From an uncultured Roseburia sp. (lineage in GTDB: Bacteria; Bacillota; Clostridia; Lachnospirales; Lachnospiraceae): a stretch of 64,000 nt of DNA. The position numbers and the translations under genes were made by a program. The DNA is taken from positions 85,453 through 149,452 of the forward strand of contig CAJUNX010000004.1 of the NCBI GenBank assembly GCA_910587865.1, written 5' to 3'. Positions within the stretch are counted from its first letter, which is position 1. Each line of letters starts with the position of its first letter. Below are positions 43,380 through 53,027 of this stretch, one piece after another. The notes under the pieces were generated by a model. It was not told where the DNA came from, searched no databases, and saw only the letters and a list, made by a program, of their open reading frames with translations.

Positions 43380-45418
43380 TTCACAAATTCCTCTATTTTC
43401 TTTCCTATCAAAGTTTTATTCCCTTCTATCATCCCATAAGATGCAGATACGATATGATCCGGTTCTTCATCCACCGAAAATCCATCATCACTGTGATCCC
43501 GAATCGTTATCTTATGTCCAACTTTGCATATTTCTCTCACATGTTCATACCGATCATTTTTATACAACACAGCGATATGATCCTCTGTCAGATCTATAAC
43601 CTCTCTGTAATCTCCGATATTGTAAGAAAAATAATCTTTCATATCCTTCTGTTCATGGATATGCTGCGGAACGGTATAAAGTCTCTGTGATCGAAACAAA
43701 TCCCGCAACCCTTTCACCGCAGTATACGAAAAAGTTCCTCCACTGTTATGATCTTCTTTTCCGTCAACCTCCAAAATACAGGACAGAGAATCATTATGGC
43801 TGTGGCCATATACGACATTGATTCCATAATGAAACAGAAAAGAAAACTGTCTTCCTTTTAAAACAAAAAAACCCATACCAGTATTGTTATATGTTTCCAT
43901 CTTGTTGTTCTCTTTCTCTGTAACCGGCAGCTCGAATGCAAAGGAAGAATTGTATTTATAGTGCCTGTCCGTTCCATCCTGAGCTTTCACCGCAAATTTA
44001 TCTTCTTGTCCAAACCCTTTCTCTTTCTTCCTACATCTGTATGTTCCGCCTGCCATAGAAAAAATAAGGCCTGCTTCCAGGCTGTCATGATCACACTCGC
44101 CAAACAGACCATTTGTATATTCAATCAGACTATTCAGATTTTCCGTATCCTCAAGAAAGAACATCCCGTCTTTATACCGCTCTGCGTATCCCTTTAAATT
44201 AAGATACGTTTCTTCCGCTTCCTGATTTGAAATATATTTTCCATAAGATACACATTTAATAAATCTCCCAGCATCACAGTCACCGAAACTGTAAAACGTA
44301 CCATCTGATTTTCTTAATGCCTTCGCCACATTTCTGTTTGAATCTATAATTTTCCATATGTCTTCAGGAATCTCCACGCCATTGCGAGAAAGTATTGCCA
44401 CAGCAAACACGAGCATCTCAGCTGTCAGGCGAAAATACCCGGTTGATCCCTCATAATGTCCTCCATCCGGAAAGAACTGACGTTTTGTCTCCCGGTAAAA
44501 TTCTTTGTATGCAAATTGAAAAATATGTTCAATTTTTCGCGTTCTTTCTTTCAAATAACCTATTGCAAAAATCAGCCCGGCAAGATCAGAATAATAGTGA
44601 TTTCCACTGCGTCCGCCGCTCATTCTCTTTTCTAAATTATTATAGATAAAATAAATGTGCTGGATCGTAAGGATTCGGACCGTTCTGTCAAAATCCTCAT
44701 CCAGGATACCATCCGCATCTGCCTGTTTTACAATGTCGTAGGACAACAGAATATTACTGATTCTGATTGCAGCCTCCATTGCAAAAACCCAGTGAATCCC
44801 TGTTCCAACAGGATTACTGACATAAAAATCCATCAGAAGATCCTTATATCTGCGAATATACCTGTTCCTTTCCTGCATATCAGTTTCTGATTTACTGATA
44901 AAGAAAGAAAATGGAACCAGAATATTTAACCGGCCTAATTCCCAAGAGTTTTTTACATCAACACAAAGTGGAGAATGGATACACTCACTTTCATCTAAAT
45001 AATCCGATTTCCATACATACCCAGTCTTTATATCCCTATTCCAAAAAATCTTATTATAATCGTCAGAAAAATGATATTCTTCTCCCGCCTTTGCACTACA
45101 GGCATTTTCAGATTCTTCTGTATAGCTGATGCCAAATAACCCTAAGGGCTTCTCTTCGCTGGAACATCGTACATACCCGCTTCCCAAAATATTGATACGC
45201 CCTTCCATCAGCATTTCAGAAACATATTTTATATCATCCGACACAGGTCCAAATTCGCGTATATCAACCAGACTGTTCAGTCTGCAGGAGTCTGCGATCG
45301 CTTCACACCTTTCATAGTGGATGATTTTATTAATTGCTGTAGATTTTCTCAGGAATTTATAAACAACAATATTTCTCAATCGAATCAGAGACGCCCTGTT
45401 CTCAATTTTTATCTTCAT
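43376..45418 (-). CDS. heparinase II/III-like (alginate lyase superfamily) protein
   Basis: This 680-residue protein has an alpha-toroid-like N-terminal half and a C-terminal beta-sandwich. Conserved segments are SGGRSGNHYYSDLAGL, FPDGGHYEGSTGYFRLT, SFGDCDAGRF and VYGHSHNDSLSCILEVDG, which contains the histidine pair expected near the active site. The family cleaves uronic-acid-containing polysaccharides by beta-elimination. Here it may trim or release the uronate-containing EPS. There is no signal peptide, which is odd for a lyase acting outside; similar genes in EPS loci share this. It is coupled by ATGA to the flippase gene. Confidence 0.83.
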   Translation of the reverse strand: MKIKIENRASLIRLRNIVVYKFLRKSTAINKIIHYERCEAIADSCRLNSLVDIREFGPVSDDIKYVSEMLMEGRINILGSGYVRCSSEEKPLGLFGISYTEESENACSAKAGEEYHFSDDYNKIFWNRDIKTGYVWKSDYLDESECIHSPLCVDVKNSWELGRLNILVPFSFFISKSETDMQERNRYIRRYKDLLMDFYVSNPVGTGIHWVFAMEAAIRISNILLSYDIVKQADADGILDEDFDRTVRILTIQHIYFIYNNLEKRMSGGRSGNHYYSDLAGLIFAIGYLKERTRKIEHIFQFAYKEFYRETKRQFFPDGGHYEGSTGYFRLTAEMLVFAVAILSRNGVEIPEDIWKIIDSNRNVAKALRKSDGTFYSFGDCDAGRFIKCVSYGKYISNQEAEETYLNLKGYAERYKDGMFFLEDTENLNSLIEYTNGLFGECDHDSLEAGLIFSMAGGTYRCRKKEKGFGQEDKFAVKAQDGTDRHYKYNSSFAFELPVTEKENNKMETYNNTGMGFFVLKGRQFSFLFHYGINVVYGHSHNDSLSCILEVDGKEDHNSGGTFSYTAVKGLRDLFRSQRLYTVPQHIHEQKDMKDYFSYNIGDYREVIDLTEDHIAVLYKNDRYEHVREICKVGHKITIRDHSDDGFSVDEEPDHIVSASYGMIEGNKTLIGKKIEEFVK

Positions 45419-45425
45419 TCTTTCA

Positions 45426-46649
45426 TCAAAGGTGAATAACCTCCGCTCCTTCGATTACATTTCTACAGTCAAGAATAATTTTATTTTCCAGTCTTTTTTG
45501 CTCCTTCTTTATTTCATCATGAGCAACCATGATAACTACGAAATCAATATCCTCCAAAAATTCATCCAAATTATGATACTGATGCTCCACAACATCCTCT
45601 ATGATCAGCGGATCATATACTTTTAGCGGATATCCCAAATGCTTTTCCTGACTCTCTAACAGCTGTAGTGTAGGGCTCTCCCGCATATCATCCACATTTT
45701 CCTTATAAGTCAGTCCATATAAGCCCACTCTGCTTAAATCCTTCATGCCTTTCTCTTTCATAATATCATATATTCTGTGAAGAACAAACGCGGGCATAGC
45801 ATCATTTGTTTCCATAGCCTCGTTTATCACGTTAGCCAAATGCGGATAATCACCTACCAGAAACCAGGGATCAACTGATATACAATGTCCCCCGACTCCG
45901 GGACCAGGCTGCAGGATATTGACACGCGGATGCATATTGCAGATGCGGATAATCTCATAGACATCCATCTTATCATAACGACAAATTTTTGCCAGCTCGT
46001 TTGCAAACGCTATATTAACCGCCCTGTAAGTATTTTCGACAACCTTTGTCATCTCGGCAGTTCTGATATCTGTAACAACAATTTCCCCTTCACAGAATGC
46101 TGCGTAGAGTTTCTTAATCTTTTCTCCTACTGCCCTGTCGTCCGCACCAATCGTGCGATTGTTGTGCAAAAGTTCGTATACCATATTTCCAGGTATGATT
46201 CGTTCTGGCGCATGTACCAGGTTGATATCCGTACCAATCTTATACCCGACTGCTTCTATTACAGGTCTGACAGATTTATCTATCGTACCAGGAGAAACTG
46301 TAGACTCGATTACAATTATTGCTCCTGCAAGGCATACCTTCAGAACTGCCTCCACGGCCGAAACAACATATTTGGCATCAACTTTTTTGCTGAATCTGTC
46401 GTACGGCGTTGGAACCGAAACAATATAGATATCCGTTTCCTGATATTCGTCTGAAAATCTGATACCTGCATTTATTGCTCTATGAAACAATTCATCCAGG
46501 CCATCTTCTTTGAATGTCGTATGACCACTCTGTAATGTTTTAACGAGATTCCTGTTATAATCGGTTCCAACCACATCAATACCATGCGACGCAAGCATTA
46601 GTGCTGTTGGCAGACCGATATATCCCAAACCAATTACATTTACCATCAC
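45426..46649 (-). CDS. wecC: UDP-N-acetyl-D-mannosamine dehydrogenase
   Basis: This NAD-dependent dehydrogenase of about 407 residues oxidises UDP-ManNAc at C6 to UDP-ManNAcA in two steps. It has an N-terminal Rossmann motif (VIGLGYIGLPTALMLA), APERIIPG in the middle and GPGVGGHCISVDPWFL with the catalytic cysteine, then GLTYKENVDDMRESP. The GHCISVDPWFL wording favours the ManNAc type over UDP-glucose dehydrogenase. It acts with WecB at the far end of the operon. Confidence 0.92.
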   Translation of the reverse strand: MMVNVIGLGYIGLPTALMLASHGIDVVGTDYNRNLVKTLQSGHTTFKEDGLDELFHRAINAGIRFSDEYQETDIYIVSVPTPYDRFSKKVDAKYVVSAVEAVLKVCLAGAIIVIESTVSPGTIDKSVRPVIEAVGYKIGTDINLVHAPERIIPGNMVYELLHNNRTIGADDRAVGEKIKKLYAAFCEGEIVVTDIRTAEMTKVVENTYRAVNIAFANELAKICRYDKMDVYEIIRICNMHPRVNILQPGPGVGGHCISVDPWFLVGDYPHLANVINEAMETNDAMPAFVLHRIYDIMKEKGMKDLSRVGLYGLTYKENVDDMRESPTLQLLESQEKHLGYPLKVYDPLIIEDVVEHQYHNLDEFLEDIDFVVIMVAHDEIKKEQKRLENKIILDCRNVIEGAEVIHL

Positions 46650-46663
46650 AAAATCTGCCTCCT

Positions 46664-47890
46664 TTATTCCAGGATTTTTTCTGCACCGTATTTTTCCGTT
46701 AATCTTTTATCTAACCTATACCTTTTTCCTGTCTTTATTTCTTTAAATGCCTTATCAATCGCCTTCGATATACTTTCCTCATTATTTTCACAAAGAATGT
46801 ATCTGTCAAAAGAATCGAAATACGCTCTCATTTTTTCTTTAAATTCACCATCCAGAATAATGATCATCGGTTTCTGGTATCCTGCCTGATAGAAAACTTT
46901 CCCGGGGATTTGTGTTCCATTTTTATTACAGATAGAAATCAGAACAGAAGCCTCATCTTCCATCCTGCTCACATCTCTCTGTGACAATCTTCCTTTTATT
47001 TTTACTGTTTCCGTTTCCACCAAATAATCTGATGATCGTCCTGCAATATATAAATGGATATTGTTTTTTATACAGTATCTATATAGCGGTTGTATATTTC
47101 TGAAATTAGATCCATAGTCTCCAAAATATCCGATATACCTTTTATTACTTTCTAAAATCTCTGTTTTTTTCTCCTGGACATCTGCTGTCTGATTTATATA
47201 CATCATTTTCGATGAATACGCTGGATACTCTTTGATCTGAGCATCCAGCGTAAATGGATTCGTATAAACAATTCTGCAGGCATGCCGAAGCAGCCGCTTC
47301 TCTTTATAACGTATTAACTTTTTCCATCGAAGCCCTTCCCTCATAACATCGTTAAGCCACGGATCTCCCCAATATTGAATCCATTTTGAATCAATATTTG
47401 ATATTTTCTTATATTTTAAAAGTTTAAAAACAATATCATGTGACGATTTAGGATCGCTTATAGAAATAATTTTGTCATACTTCGTATAGTCAAGCTCCAG
47501 TTTGATTACCTGTTTTGAATTCATACATTGTAAGTCATACACAAACAACAATTCAAAAATATTTCGAATTATATTTTTTATATATCGCCTGTATCCTGAT
47601 CTGCGCTTTGACATACTGCCTGCAGACCTTTCTCCTTTGGCATCTGACTGCTTCTTCGCACTGAGCCGATCATAAAGAAAGGTTTTCTTTATTGTATAAT
47701 AATGGTCTATGTTTTCCTTCAAAAATTCTTTTCTGGAGTCATCATATGCAAAATCCTTCTTGTCAGCTCTCAGTGTCAGAAGATCACATGTATGGCCATT
47801 TTTTCTTGCGCCCGAAATAATCCCACACATTCTGTGTATTGCACTTGAATTGTGAAAGATAGGCGTCATATTTACAAATAGTAATTTCAT
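46664..47890 (-). CDS. glycosyltransferase, GT-B fold (GT4-like)
   Basis: This 408-residue enzyme has two Rossmann-like halves. An N-terminal part (LLFVNMTPIFHNSSAIHRM) and an acceptor-side segment WIQYWGDPWLNDV are followed by RYIGYFGDYGSNFRNI and LYIAGRSSDY, where GT4 enzymes bind nucleotide sugar. A degenerate E-x7-E region (GTQIPGKVFYQAGYQKPM) follows. Family level only; donor and acceptor unknown. The DNA is AT-rich. Confidence 0.72.
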   Translation of the reverse strand: MKLLFVNMTPIFHNSSAIHRMCGIISGARKNGHTCDLLTLRADKKDFAYDDSRKEFLKENIDHYYTIKKTFLYDRLSAKKQSDAKGERSAGSMSKRRSGYRRYIKNIIRNIFELLFVYDLQCMNSKQVIKLELDYTKYDKIISISDPKSSHDIVFKLLKYKKISNIDSKWIQYWGDPWLNDVMREGLRWKKLIRYKEKRLLRHACRIVYTNPFTLDAQIKEYPAYSSKMMYINQTADVQEKKTEILESNKRYIGYFGDYGSNFRNIQPLYRYCIKNNIHLYIAGRSSDYLVETETVKIKGRLSQRDVSRMEDEASVLISICNKNGTQIPGKVFYQAGYQKPMIIILDGEFKEKMRAYFDSFDRYILCENNEESISKAIDKAFKEIKTGKRYRLDKRLTEKYGAEKILE

Positions 47891-47908
47891 ATATTCGTTC
47901 CCTGTTAA

Positions 47909-48970
47909 TTAATTTAAATAAAAAAGCCATGTTCTATATGGCAATAAATGAATCTCTTCTGCGTAAGCTCTCTCTAAAAAAAGCACATAATACAGACAGG
48001 CACTCACCACTGCAATTACTGATACAATACGTTTGTTCGTCTCGCTTTTCATTTCTTTTACAAGATCAGGTATAAATATAATAGAAAGAATATTGAAATA
48101 ATATCCTATTCGCGACAGTTCTGGAATCCAGCTGCAACATACATACAATATCAATGCAACTATATTTAACTTATGACAGAAAACAAGTAAATCATTTTTT
48201 TTGACGATGCCATAAAAACAGATACCTAAAATCAATAAAAACAAGCATTTGAAAATATTCGTTATCGATGCGCTACCACCATCATATACAGAATTTAAAT
48301 AGGATGGATATATCTTAAAAGCAATATATCTAATAGGACTTTTTAAAATGATAGCTGCAACTGCCATTAATATCAGATACGCATAGTGCTTCTGACTTTG
48401 CGATCTGTTTCTGAATATATAACATACTGGTAATACGATAAGTGATGTCTTATGAAAGCATGTTGCAAAAATGACAGCTATTAAGAATTTTTTATATTCT
48501 TTTTTCAGAAAAAAAGCATATGCAAGCAATACAACAGATAATGCATAATAATATCTGATTGCATTATAGGTCAGATTATAATATCCTAATAAAATAAAAA
48601 GAAAGATGCTAAACGTCAGATCAGCGCTCAGCATACGTATTCCAATAATAAAATTTATTAAAGTAAAAACAGAAAATATTGCAAATAATACTTTTACATC
48701 ATCAGGACCTGCAATAATTAATCTTACGAGAAATGCAAATCCAATTTCTGCATTTGTTTGTATACCATTTTTTATATTGTCATATAAAAGTTCATATCCA
48801 CCATAGTCGACACCGATATTTTCTCTAAAAATGCTCATAACAATCAGCAGCAGAAACGGTACTACTGATAGAATATATCTACCTTTCGGACTGTTATATA
48901 TATGTAAACTATGCTGTACATAGCAATATACTGTAATTGTCAAAAATACCGGTATGATATATGCAAACAC
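47909..48970 (-). CDS. EpsG-family EPS polymerase (Wzy-like)
   Basis: This 353-residue integral membrane protein has about ten helices. The early loop SIFRENIGVDYGGYELLYDNI is the hallmark of the EpsG family, which joins lipid-linked repeat units outside the membrane. A later FHKTSLIVLPVCYIF segment is also conserved in EpsG-type polymerases. It lies among the glycosyltransferase genes and is the only polymerase candidate in the locus. Confidence 0.87.
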   Translation of the reverse strand: MFAYIIPVFLTITVYCYVQHSLHIYNSPKGRYILSVVPFLLLIVMSIFRENIGVDYGGYELLYDNIKNGIQTNAEIGFAFLVRLIIAGPDDVKVLFAIFSVFTLINFIIGIRMLSADLTFSIFLFILLGYYNLTYNAIRYYYALSVVLLAYAFFLKKEYKKFLIAVIFATCFHKTSLIVLPVCYIFRNRSQSQKHYAYLILMAVAAIILKSPIRYIAFKIYPSYLNSVYDGGSASITNIFKCLFLLILGICFYGIVKKNDLLVFCHKLNIVALILYVCCSWIPELSRIGYYFNILSIIFIPDLVKEMKSETNKRIVSVIAVVSACLYYVLFLERAYAEEIHLLPYRTWLFYLN

Positions 48971-49001
48971 TTTCTTTCTCCAAATAGTTTTTCATTTTAA
49001 T

Positions 49002-50066
49002 TTAACCTGATAGATTTAAAAACGACCTGATTTTTTCTAATGAACGAATATTTTCTTTCTTATATGAATCGTAAAATCTACGGCACTTTATCCTGAATTT
49101 TTCAGTTCTAAACCTGTCAATAGACGCAATTATATTTTTCTTTAAATTCTCATCCAAAATAATTCCCAAATCATGTTTTTGTACAATTTTGCACTTATAA
49201 CTGTCCTTCTCAACAATCTGGGGCAGTCCGAGCATCAAAGCATCGTAAAATCGATTTGAAAGAGCATATCTTACCTCTTCTCCGATATTGATATCATATG
49301 CATTTAGAATAATATCTGCTTTCCTCATTAAATCTATTTTTTCACTTTCGTCATATCTCCCTGTGAAAAAAACATTATTTATTTTTTCTTTCCTGCATAT
49401 GTCCTTTAATTTCTCCAAATCATAACCATCACCATGATAATAAATTTCAAATCTATTATCATTTTTTAGCTGCCTTATTATATTCAGCTGTGTTTCAAAA
49501 TAACGTATCGTACCGGCCCATACTAAAATTATGACATCTGACTCCCGTTGTATATGATCCATGGGTAAAAAATCTTCCTGATCTGAATGCGCTATATTGT
49601 GAAATATCATATAGTTTCCAGGCGGAAGGAATGACTTGAATCCAGGTGATGAAATAAACGTTGTATATGACCTTGCAATAAGTCTTTTTTCGATATATTT
49701 ATATACCAGAAACCTTTCGTAACTATAATCTCTTATCTCATATATATATTTTCTTTGTTTTAATTCTGAAGAGATCAAAAAACCAGACAAAGTGTCCAGT
49801 ATAATATACTTTTCATATTTTTTCCTGTGTAAATTTTCTTTTAGCCATAGCCTGTATTTATAAAAACTAATGATCTTTTTTCTAATATTGCGTGTTATTT
49901 TTATAGGATATTCAAAACTATAATAGTTATCAGGACGTACAGTTTTTAGCCCCATTCTGTTCCAATAAAACAGATCATAGGCAACACTTTCTTTTTCTAA
50001 CAGCGACTTATAATTACCAAAATATGGACAATATTCAATATTTCCAATAAATATGACTGCAATCAT
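49002..50066 (-). CDS. glycosyltransferase, GT-B fold
   Basis: This 354-residue protein has the GT4-like C-terminal half: VIILVWAGTIRYFETQLNII, YYHGDGYDLEKLKDICRKE and MRKADIILNAYDINIGEEVRYALSNRFYDALMLGLPQIV, which corresponds to the donor-binding part. Donor and acceptor are unknown. The DNA is AT-rich. It sits between the polymerase and the GT2 gene in the same direction. Confidence 0.78.
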   Translation of the reverse strand: MIAVIFIGNIEYCPYFGNYKSLLEKESVAYDLFYWNRMGLKTVRPDNYYSFEYPIKITRNIRKKIISFYKYRLWLKENLHRKKYEKYIILDTLSGFLISSELKQRKYIYEIRDYSYERFLVYKYIEKRLIARSYTTFISSPGFKSFLPPGNYMIFHNIAHSDQEDFLPMDHIQRESDVIILVWAGTIRYFETQLNIIRQLKNDNRFEIYYHGDGYDLEKLKDICRKEKINNVFFTGRYDESEKIDLMRKADIILNAYDINIGEEVRYALSNRFYDALMLGLPQIVEKDSYKCKIVQKHDLGIILDENLKKNIIASIDRFRTEKFRIKCRRFYDSYKKENIRSLEKIRSFLNLSG

Positions 50067-50094
50067 GCATTTTTCTCCATCTGATATGATAAAT

Positions 50095-51015
50095 CTATAG
50101 ATGCTTAAAAATCATGGTGATAAATCCCAAAGGATTCCATAAAAAAGAAAGGAAGGCATACGCGCAAAATGCCGCATATCTCTTCCTACGCAATTCGGCA
50201 AATGCAATTACTGCATAGTGCCTCATCCACACATAACACTTTTCTTTTATTGTAAGGATACTAAAATATCTTTTTTTGTCATTTTGAAGTTTTAACTCCC
50301 CATTTATTTTCTTTTGTCCGCAGGACAATCCCCCGTCTTCTCCTGTATGCAGATATGCTTTCACATGACATTCATGCAAATAAGTAAATTTTCCTCCACT
50401 CAATATCGCCTTTTGAATAAGATAATAATCATCTCCTATATCGATCTTTTTGTATCCGCCAATCCTCCTAATAAAATCTGTTTTAAACATAAAAGTGTCA
50501 TTTCCGGTAAGATGATGCAATATATGATATTTATGCAGTTCTCTTTTTCTATAATTTGTAAGATCATTTCTTACACGTTTCTCTTGAAGTTTCTCTTTGC
50601 TATCATAAAGAAGCATGTCAGTAATACTGAAATCTGCATCACACTCTTTCATCTTTGCTAATTGTGTGGAAACCTTACTTTTTAAATAAACATCATCATC
50701 ATCCAAAAAAGTGATATACTCTCCTTTGGCTTTTGTAATACCAGCATTACGTGACTTGGCAACGCCTTTATTTTCCTGATTTTTTACATATATAATTTTT
50801 CTGTCCTGATCTGTTTCAACCTTCTTTATAATAGAGCTGACAGTATGATTCCATGTCGGATCAGCATTATCATCTACAACGATAATTTCTATATCTGTAT
50901 AATCCTGATCGCAGGCAGAAATGATAGCTCTTTCCAATGTACTATTTCTTTTATATGTGGTAATCACAATTGTAACACATAATGGTACTGTTTCTTTCCA
51001 CGTATTAATAACCAC
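50095..51015 (-). CDS. glycosyltransferase family 2
   Basis: This 306-residue GT-A enzyme has VTIVITTYKRNSTLERAI at the start, EIIVVDDNAD (UDP-binding aspartates), GVAKSRNAGITKAKGEYITFLDDDD (DxD metal site near residue 117), and GDDYYLIQKAI as the catalytic-base region. A C-terminal hydrophobic stretch (about 270-300) suggests membrane association. It should extend the lipid-linked repeat unit; the sugar is unknown. Confidence 0.9.
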   Translation of the reverse strand: MVINTWKETVPLCVTIVITTYKRNSTLERAIISACDQDYTDIEIIVVDDNADPTWNHTVSSIIKKVETDQDRKIIYVKNQENKGVAKSRNAGITKAKGEYITFLDDDDVYLKSKVSTQLAKMKECDADFSITDMLLYDSKEKLQEKRVRNDLTNYRKRELHKYHILHHLTGNDTFMFKTDFIRRIGGYKKIDIGDDYYLIQKAILSGGKFTYLHECHVKAYLHTGEDGGLSCGQKKINGELKLQNDKKRYFSILTIKEKCYVWMRHYAVIAFAELRRKRYAAFCAYAFLSFLWNPLGFITMIFKHL

Positions 51016-51030
51016 TGCCCTGTTCTCCTA

Positions 51031-52146
51031 TTACCGCTCGATTCTATATACTGATTCTTTCAGGTTATATTTACAATAAAATAGTCCCTCATAATTAGAG
51101 AGATTTTGATCATAATAACTGCTGCCAAATACTTTATTTACTATCTCTCCGGTCTTCCCTGATATATGTTTAGCAATTTTTACAAATGGAATAAGACATT
51201 TCATGAGATATACCTTGTGTCCACTCACCTCTGCTATACACTTCACTAACTGACTTGTATCCGAGTACTCATTATTCTGTGGGAAAAATATGCCACCTTC
51301 ACAGGACAGTGTAAGCTTCGCAATAAATTCACAAAGATTCTCTATATAAATCATAGATCGTTTATTCCGAATATCGGGAAAAACTGGTATTATTTTCGCT
51401 AATTTTTCCAGCTGCTGATAATTTCCTTTCGCTCCTTTTCCATAGACCATGGGAGAACGCAGCACTGCAACATTATATCCCTCTTCAGCAAGAGCACGAA
51501 CTCCCTTATCTGCGAGCCATTTTGAATTTCCATAGAAATTTGCAGGATTTGGCATCGTTTTTTCATTAATTCTTTTCGCACCGCCATAAATTATCATAGA
51601 TGATATGAATATAAACTGCTTAACACCAGATTTCCTGGCTTTTTCACAACATTCTATCGCAAGATCAGTGTTAACCGCATAATATTTCTCCTGCTCAGGT
51701 ACTGATACTTTTCCCACATCCGCATGAGCGATTCCTGCCACATGAAATACAGAATCATATGTTTTTCCGTCTCTCGTCTTAAACGTATGCTCTCTCCATC
51801 TCTCATCTTTCACATCAAGAGTGGTAATAGTTATATTCGGGTAATACTGTGCACAGTAGTTTACGAATGACTCCCCTATATAACTGTTACTGCCTGTAAT
51901 TAGCACGTTTTTATGAAGTGATTTATCAATATTAAAATGTTTGAGATGACCATAGTTATCAAAACCAGTCTCTTCCTGCTTAACTTCTTCTATAGGATGT
52001 AGTCCGGTTAATTGCGAGCTACCGTTAGTGCCGCTTCTCAGTCGATTTATAATCATCATTCCAGCCTTTGTTTTTAACGCAACATTCAGCCCGATTCCAA
52101 CTACTGCTCCTATACCTGCTCCAATCATTATTTTTTTCTGTTTCAA
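51031..52146 (-). CDS. membrane-anchored NAD-dependent epimerase/dehydratase (extended SDR)
   Basis: This 371-residue protein has an N-terminal hydrophobic helix (about 6-25, GAGIGAVVGIGLNVAL) and a linker to about residue 75. An extended SDR domain follows: nucleotide motif LITGSNSYIGESFV, catalytic Ser in FIFISSMIIYGG and YxxxK as YGNSK. Such reductases or epimerases often act just before the initiating transferase, for example by reducing a UDP-4-keto sugar. The membrane anchor is unusual for the family and is matched in the neighbouring sugar transferase. Substrate unknown. Confidence 0.8.
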   Translation of the reverse strand: MKQKKIMIGAGIGAVVGIGLNVALKTKAGMMIINRLRSGTNGSSQLTGLHPIEEVKQEETGFDNYGHLKHFNIDKSLHKNVLITGSNSYIGESFVNYCAQYYPNITITTLDVKDERWREHTFKTRDGKTYDSVFHVAGIAHADVGKVSVPEQEKYYAVNTDLAIECCEKARKSGVKQFIFISSMIIYGGAKRINEKTMPNPANFYGNSKWLADKGVRALAEEGYNVAVLRSPMVYGKGAKGNYQQLEKLAKIIPVFPDIRNKRSMIYIENLCEFIAKLTLSCEGGIFFPQNNEYSDTSQLVKCIAEVSGHKVYLMKCLIPFVKIAKHISGKTGEIVNKVFGSSYYDQNLSNYEGLFYCKYNLKESVYRIER

Positions 52147-52185
52147 GGATCTTCCTTTCCAACATCTATCCTTATCATTTTTACA

Positions 52186-52971
52186 CTACACAAGTCTGCT
52201 TGTTCCGCCTTCCACAACCCCTTTGCTCTCCGCCACAGACTTCACCGTCCCGAAAAAGCACTTCAGATCAAACAGCATTCCTTTTAAAAATCCACCCCGC
52301 AGTCTTTCCACATACTCCCCGTCCAGCGCCGCCTTCTTTGCAATCTCAAGCTCATCCCTTCCGCTGATCTGCGCCAGCCCGGTCAGACCAGGCATCACAC
52401 TGTTCGCCCCGTATTTCTCCCGCTCCGCAATCAGATCCGCCTGATTCCACAGCGCCGGACGCGGCCCGATAATGCTCATTTTCCCGCGGAAAATATCCCA
52501 GATCTGCGGCAGCTCGTCCAGACTCATCTTCCTTAACATCCTGCCGACACGTGTAATATACTGATCGGGATCCTTCAGCAGATGCGTGGGAACATCGTGG
52601 GGCGTATCCATTTTCATAGTACGGAATTTGTGCAGTTCAAAGAAATGTCCGCCTTTCCCGACGCGCTTCTGTGTGAAAAGCACCGGCCCCGGATCATCCA
52701 GGTAAACCGCCGCACTAATCACCGCATAAACCGGCGCGAGCACAATCAGCCCCACAAAAGATAACCCTTTATCCAGTGCTGGCTTGATATATGTCTCATA
52801 ACATCCCGATTTCCGTTTACTCCTGCCCGGATCATGGTTTAAATACGGATTATCGTCATCCATCCCATCTGATTCCCTGCTCTTTTTCGCAAGATATGAA
52901 GCAGTCAGATAGCTTCCCATGAGAACCATTCCCGCTATTATGAATCTACATTTGTTTTCTTTCTTTGACAT
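52186..52971 (-). CDS. initiating sugar transferase (undecaprenyl-phosphate phosphosugar transferase)
   Basis: This protein of about 261 residues belongs to the bacterial sugar transferase family that starts EPS repeat units on undecaprenyl phosphate. It has an extra N-terminal helix (about 12-28), a linker, then the membrane-dipping helix (KGLSFVGLIVLAPVYAVIS), FTQKRVGKGGHFFELHKFRTM, the conserved SLDELPQ and FRGKMSIIGPRPAL segments, and PGLTGLAQISGR. ATG 52971 is chosen because upstream frame codons (to 53085) overlap the aminotransferase gene and give no family match. The sugar could be GlcNAc or a bacillosamine-like residue. Confidence 0.9.
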   Translation of the reverse strand: MSKKENKCRFIIAGMVLMGSYLTASYLAKKSRESDGMDDDNPYLNHDPGRSKRKSGCYETYIKPALDKGLSFVGLIVLAPVYAVISAAVYLDDPGPVLFTQKRVGKGGHFFELHKFRTMKMDTPHDVPTHLLKDPDQYITRVGRMLRKMSLDELPQIWDIFRGKMSIIGPRPALWNQADLIAEREKYGANSVMPGLTGLAQISGRDELEIAKKAALDGEYVERLRGGFLKGMLFDLKCFFGTVKSVAESKGVVEGGTSRLV

Positions 52972-53027
52972 ATATGATCTTCTGATTTTCTCCAATAAAA
53001 AAATTTTGTGTTGCAGATATGTCGCTG

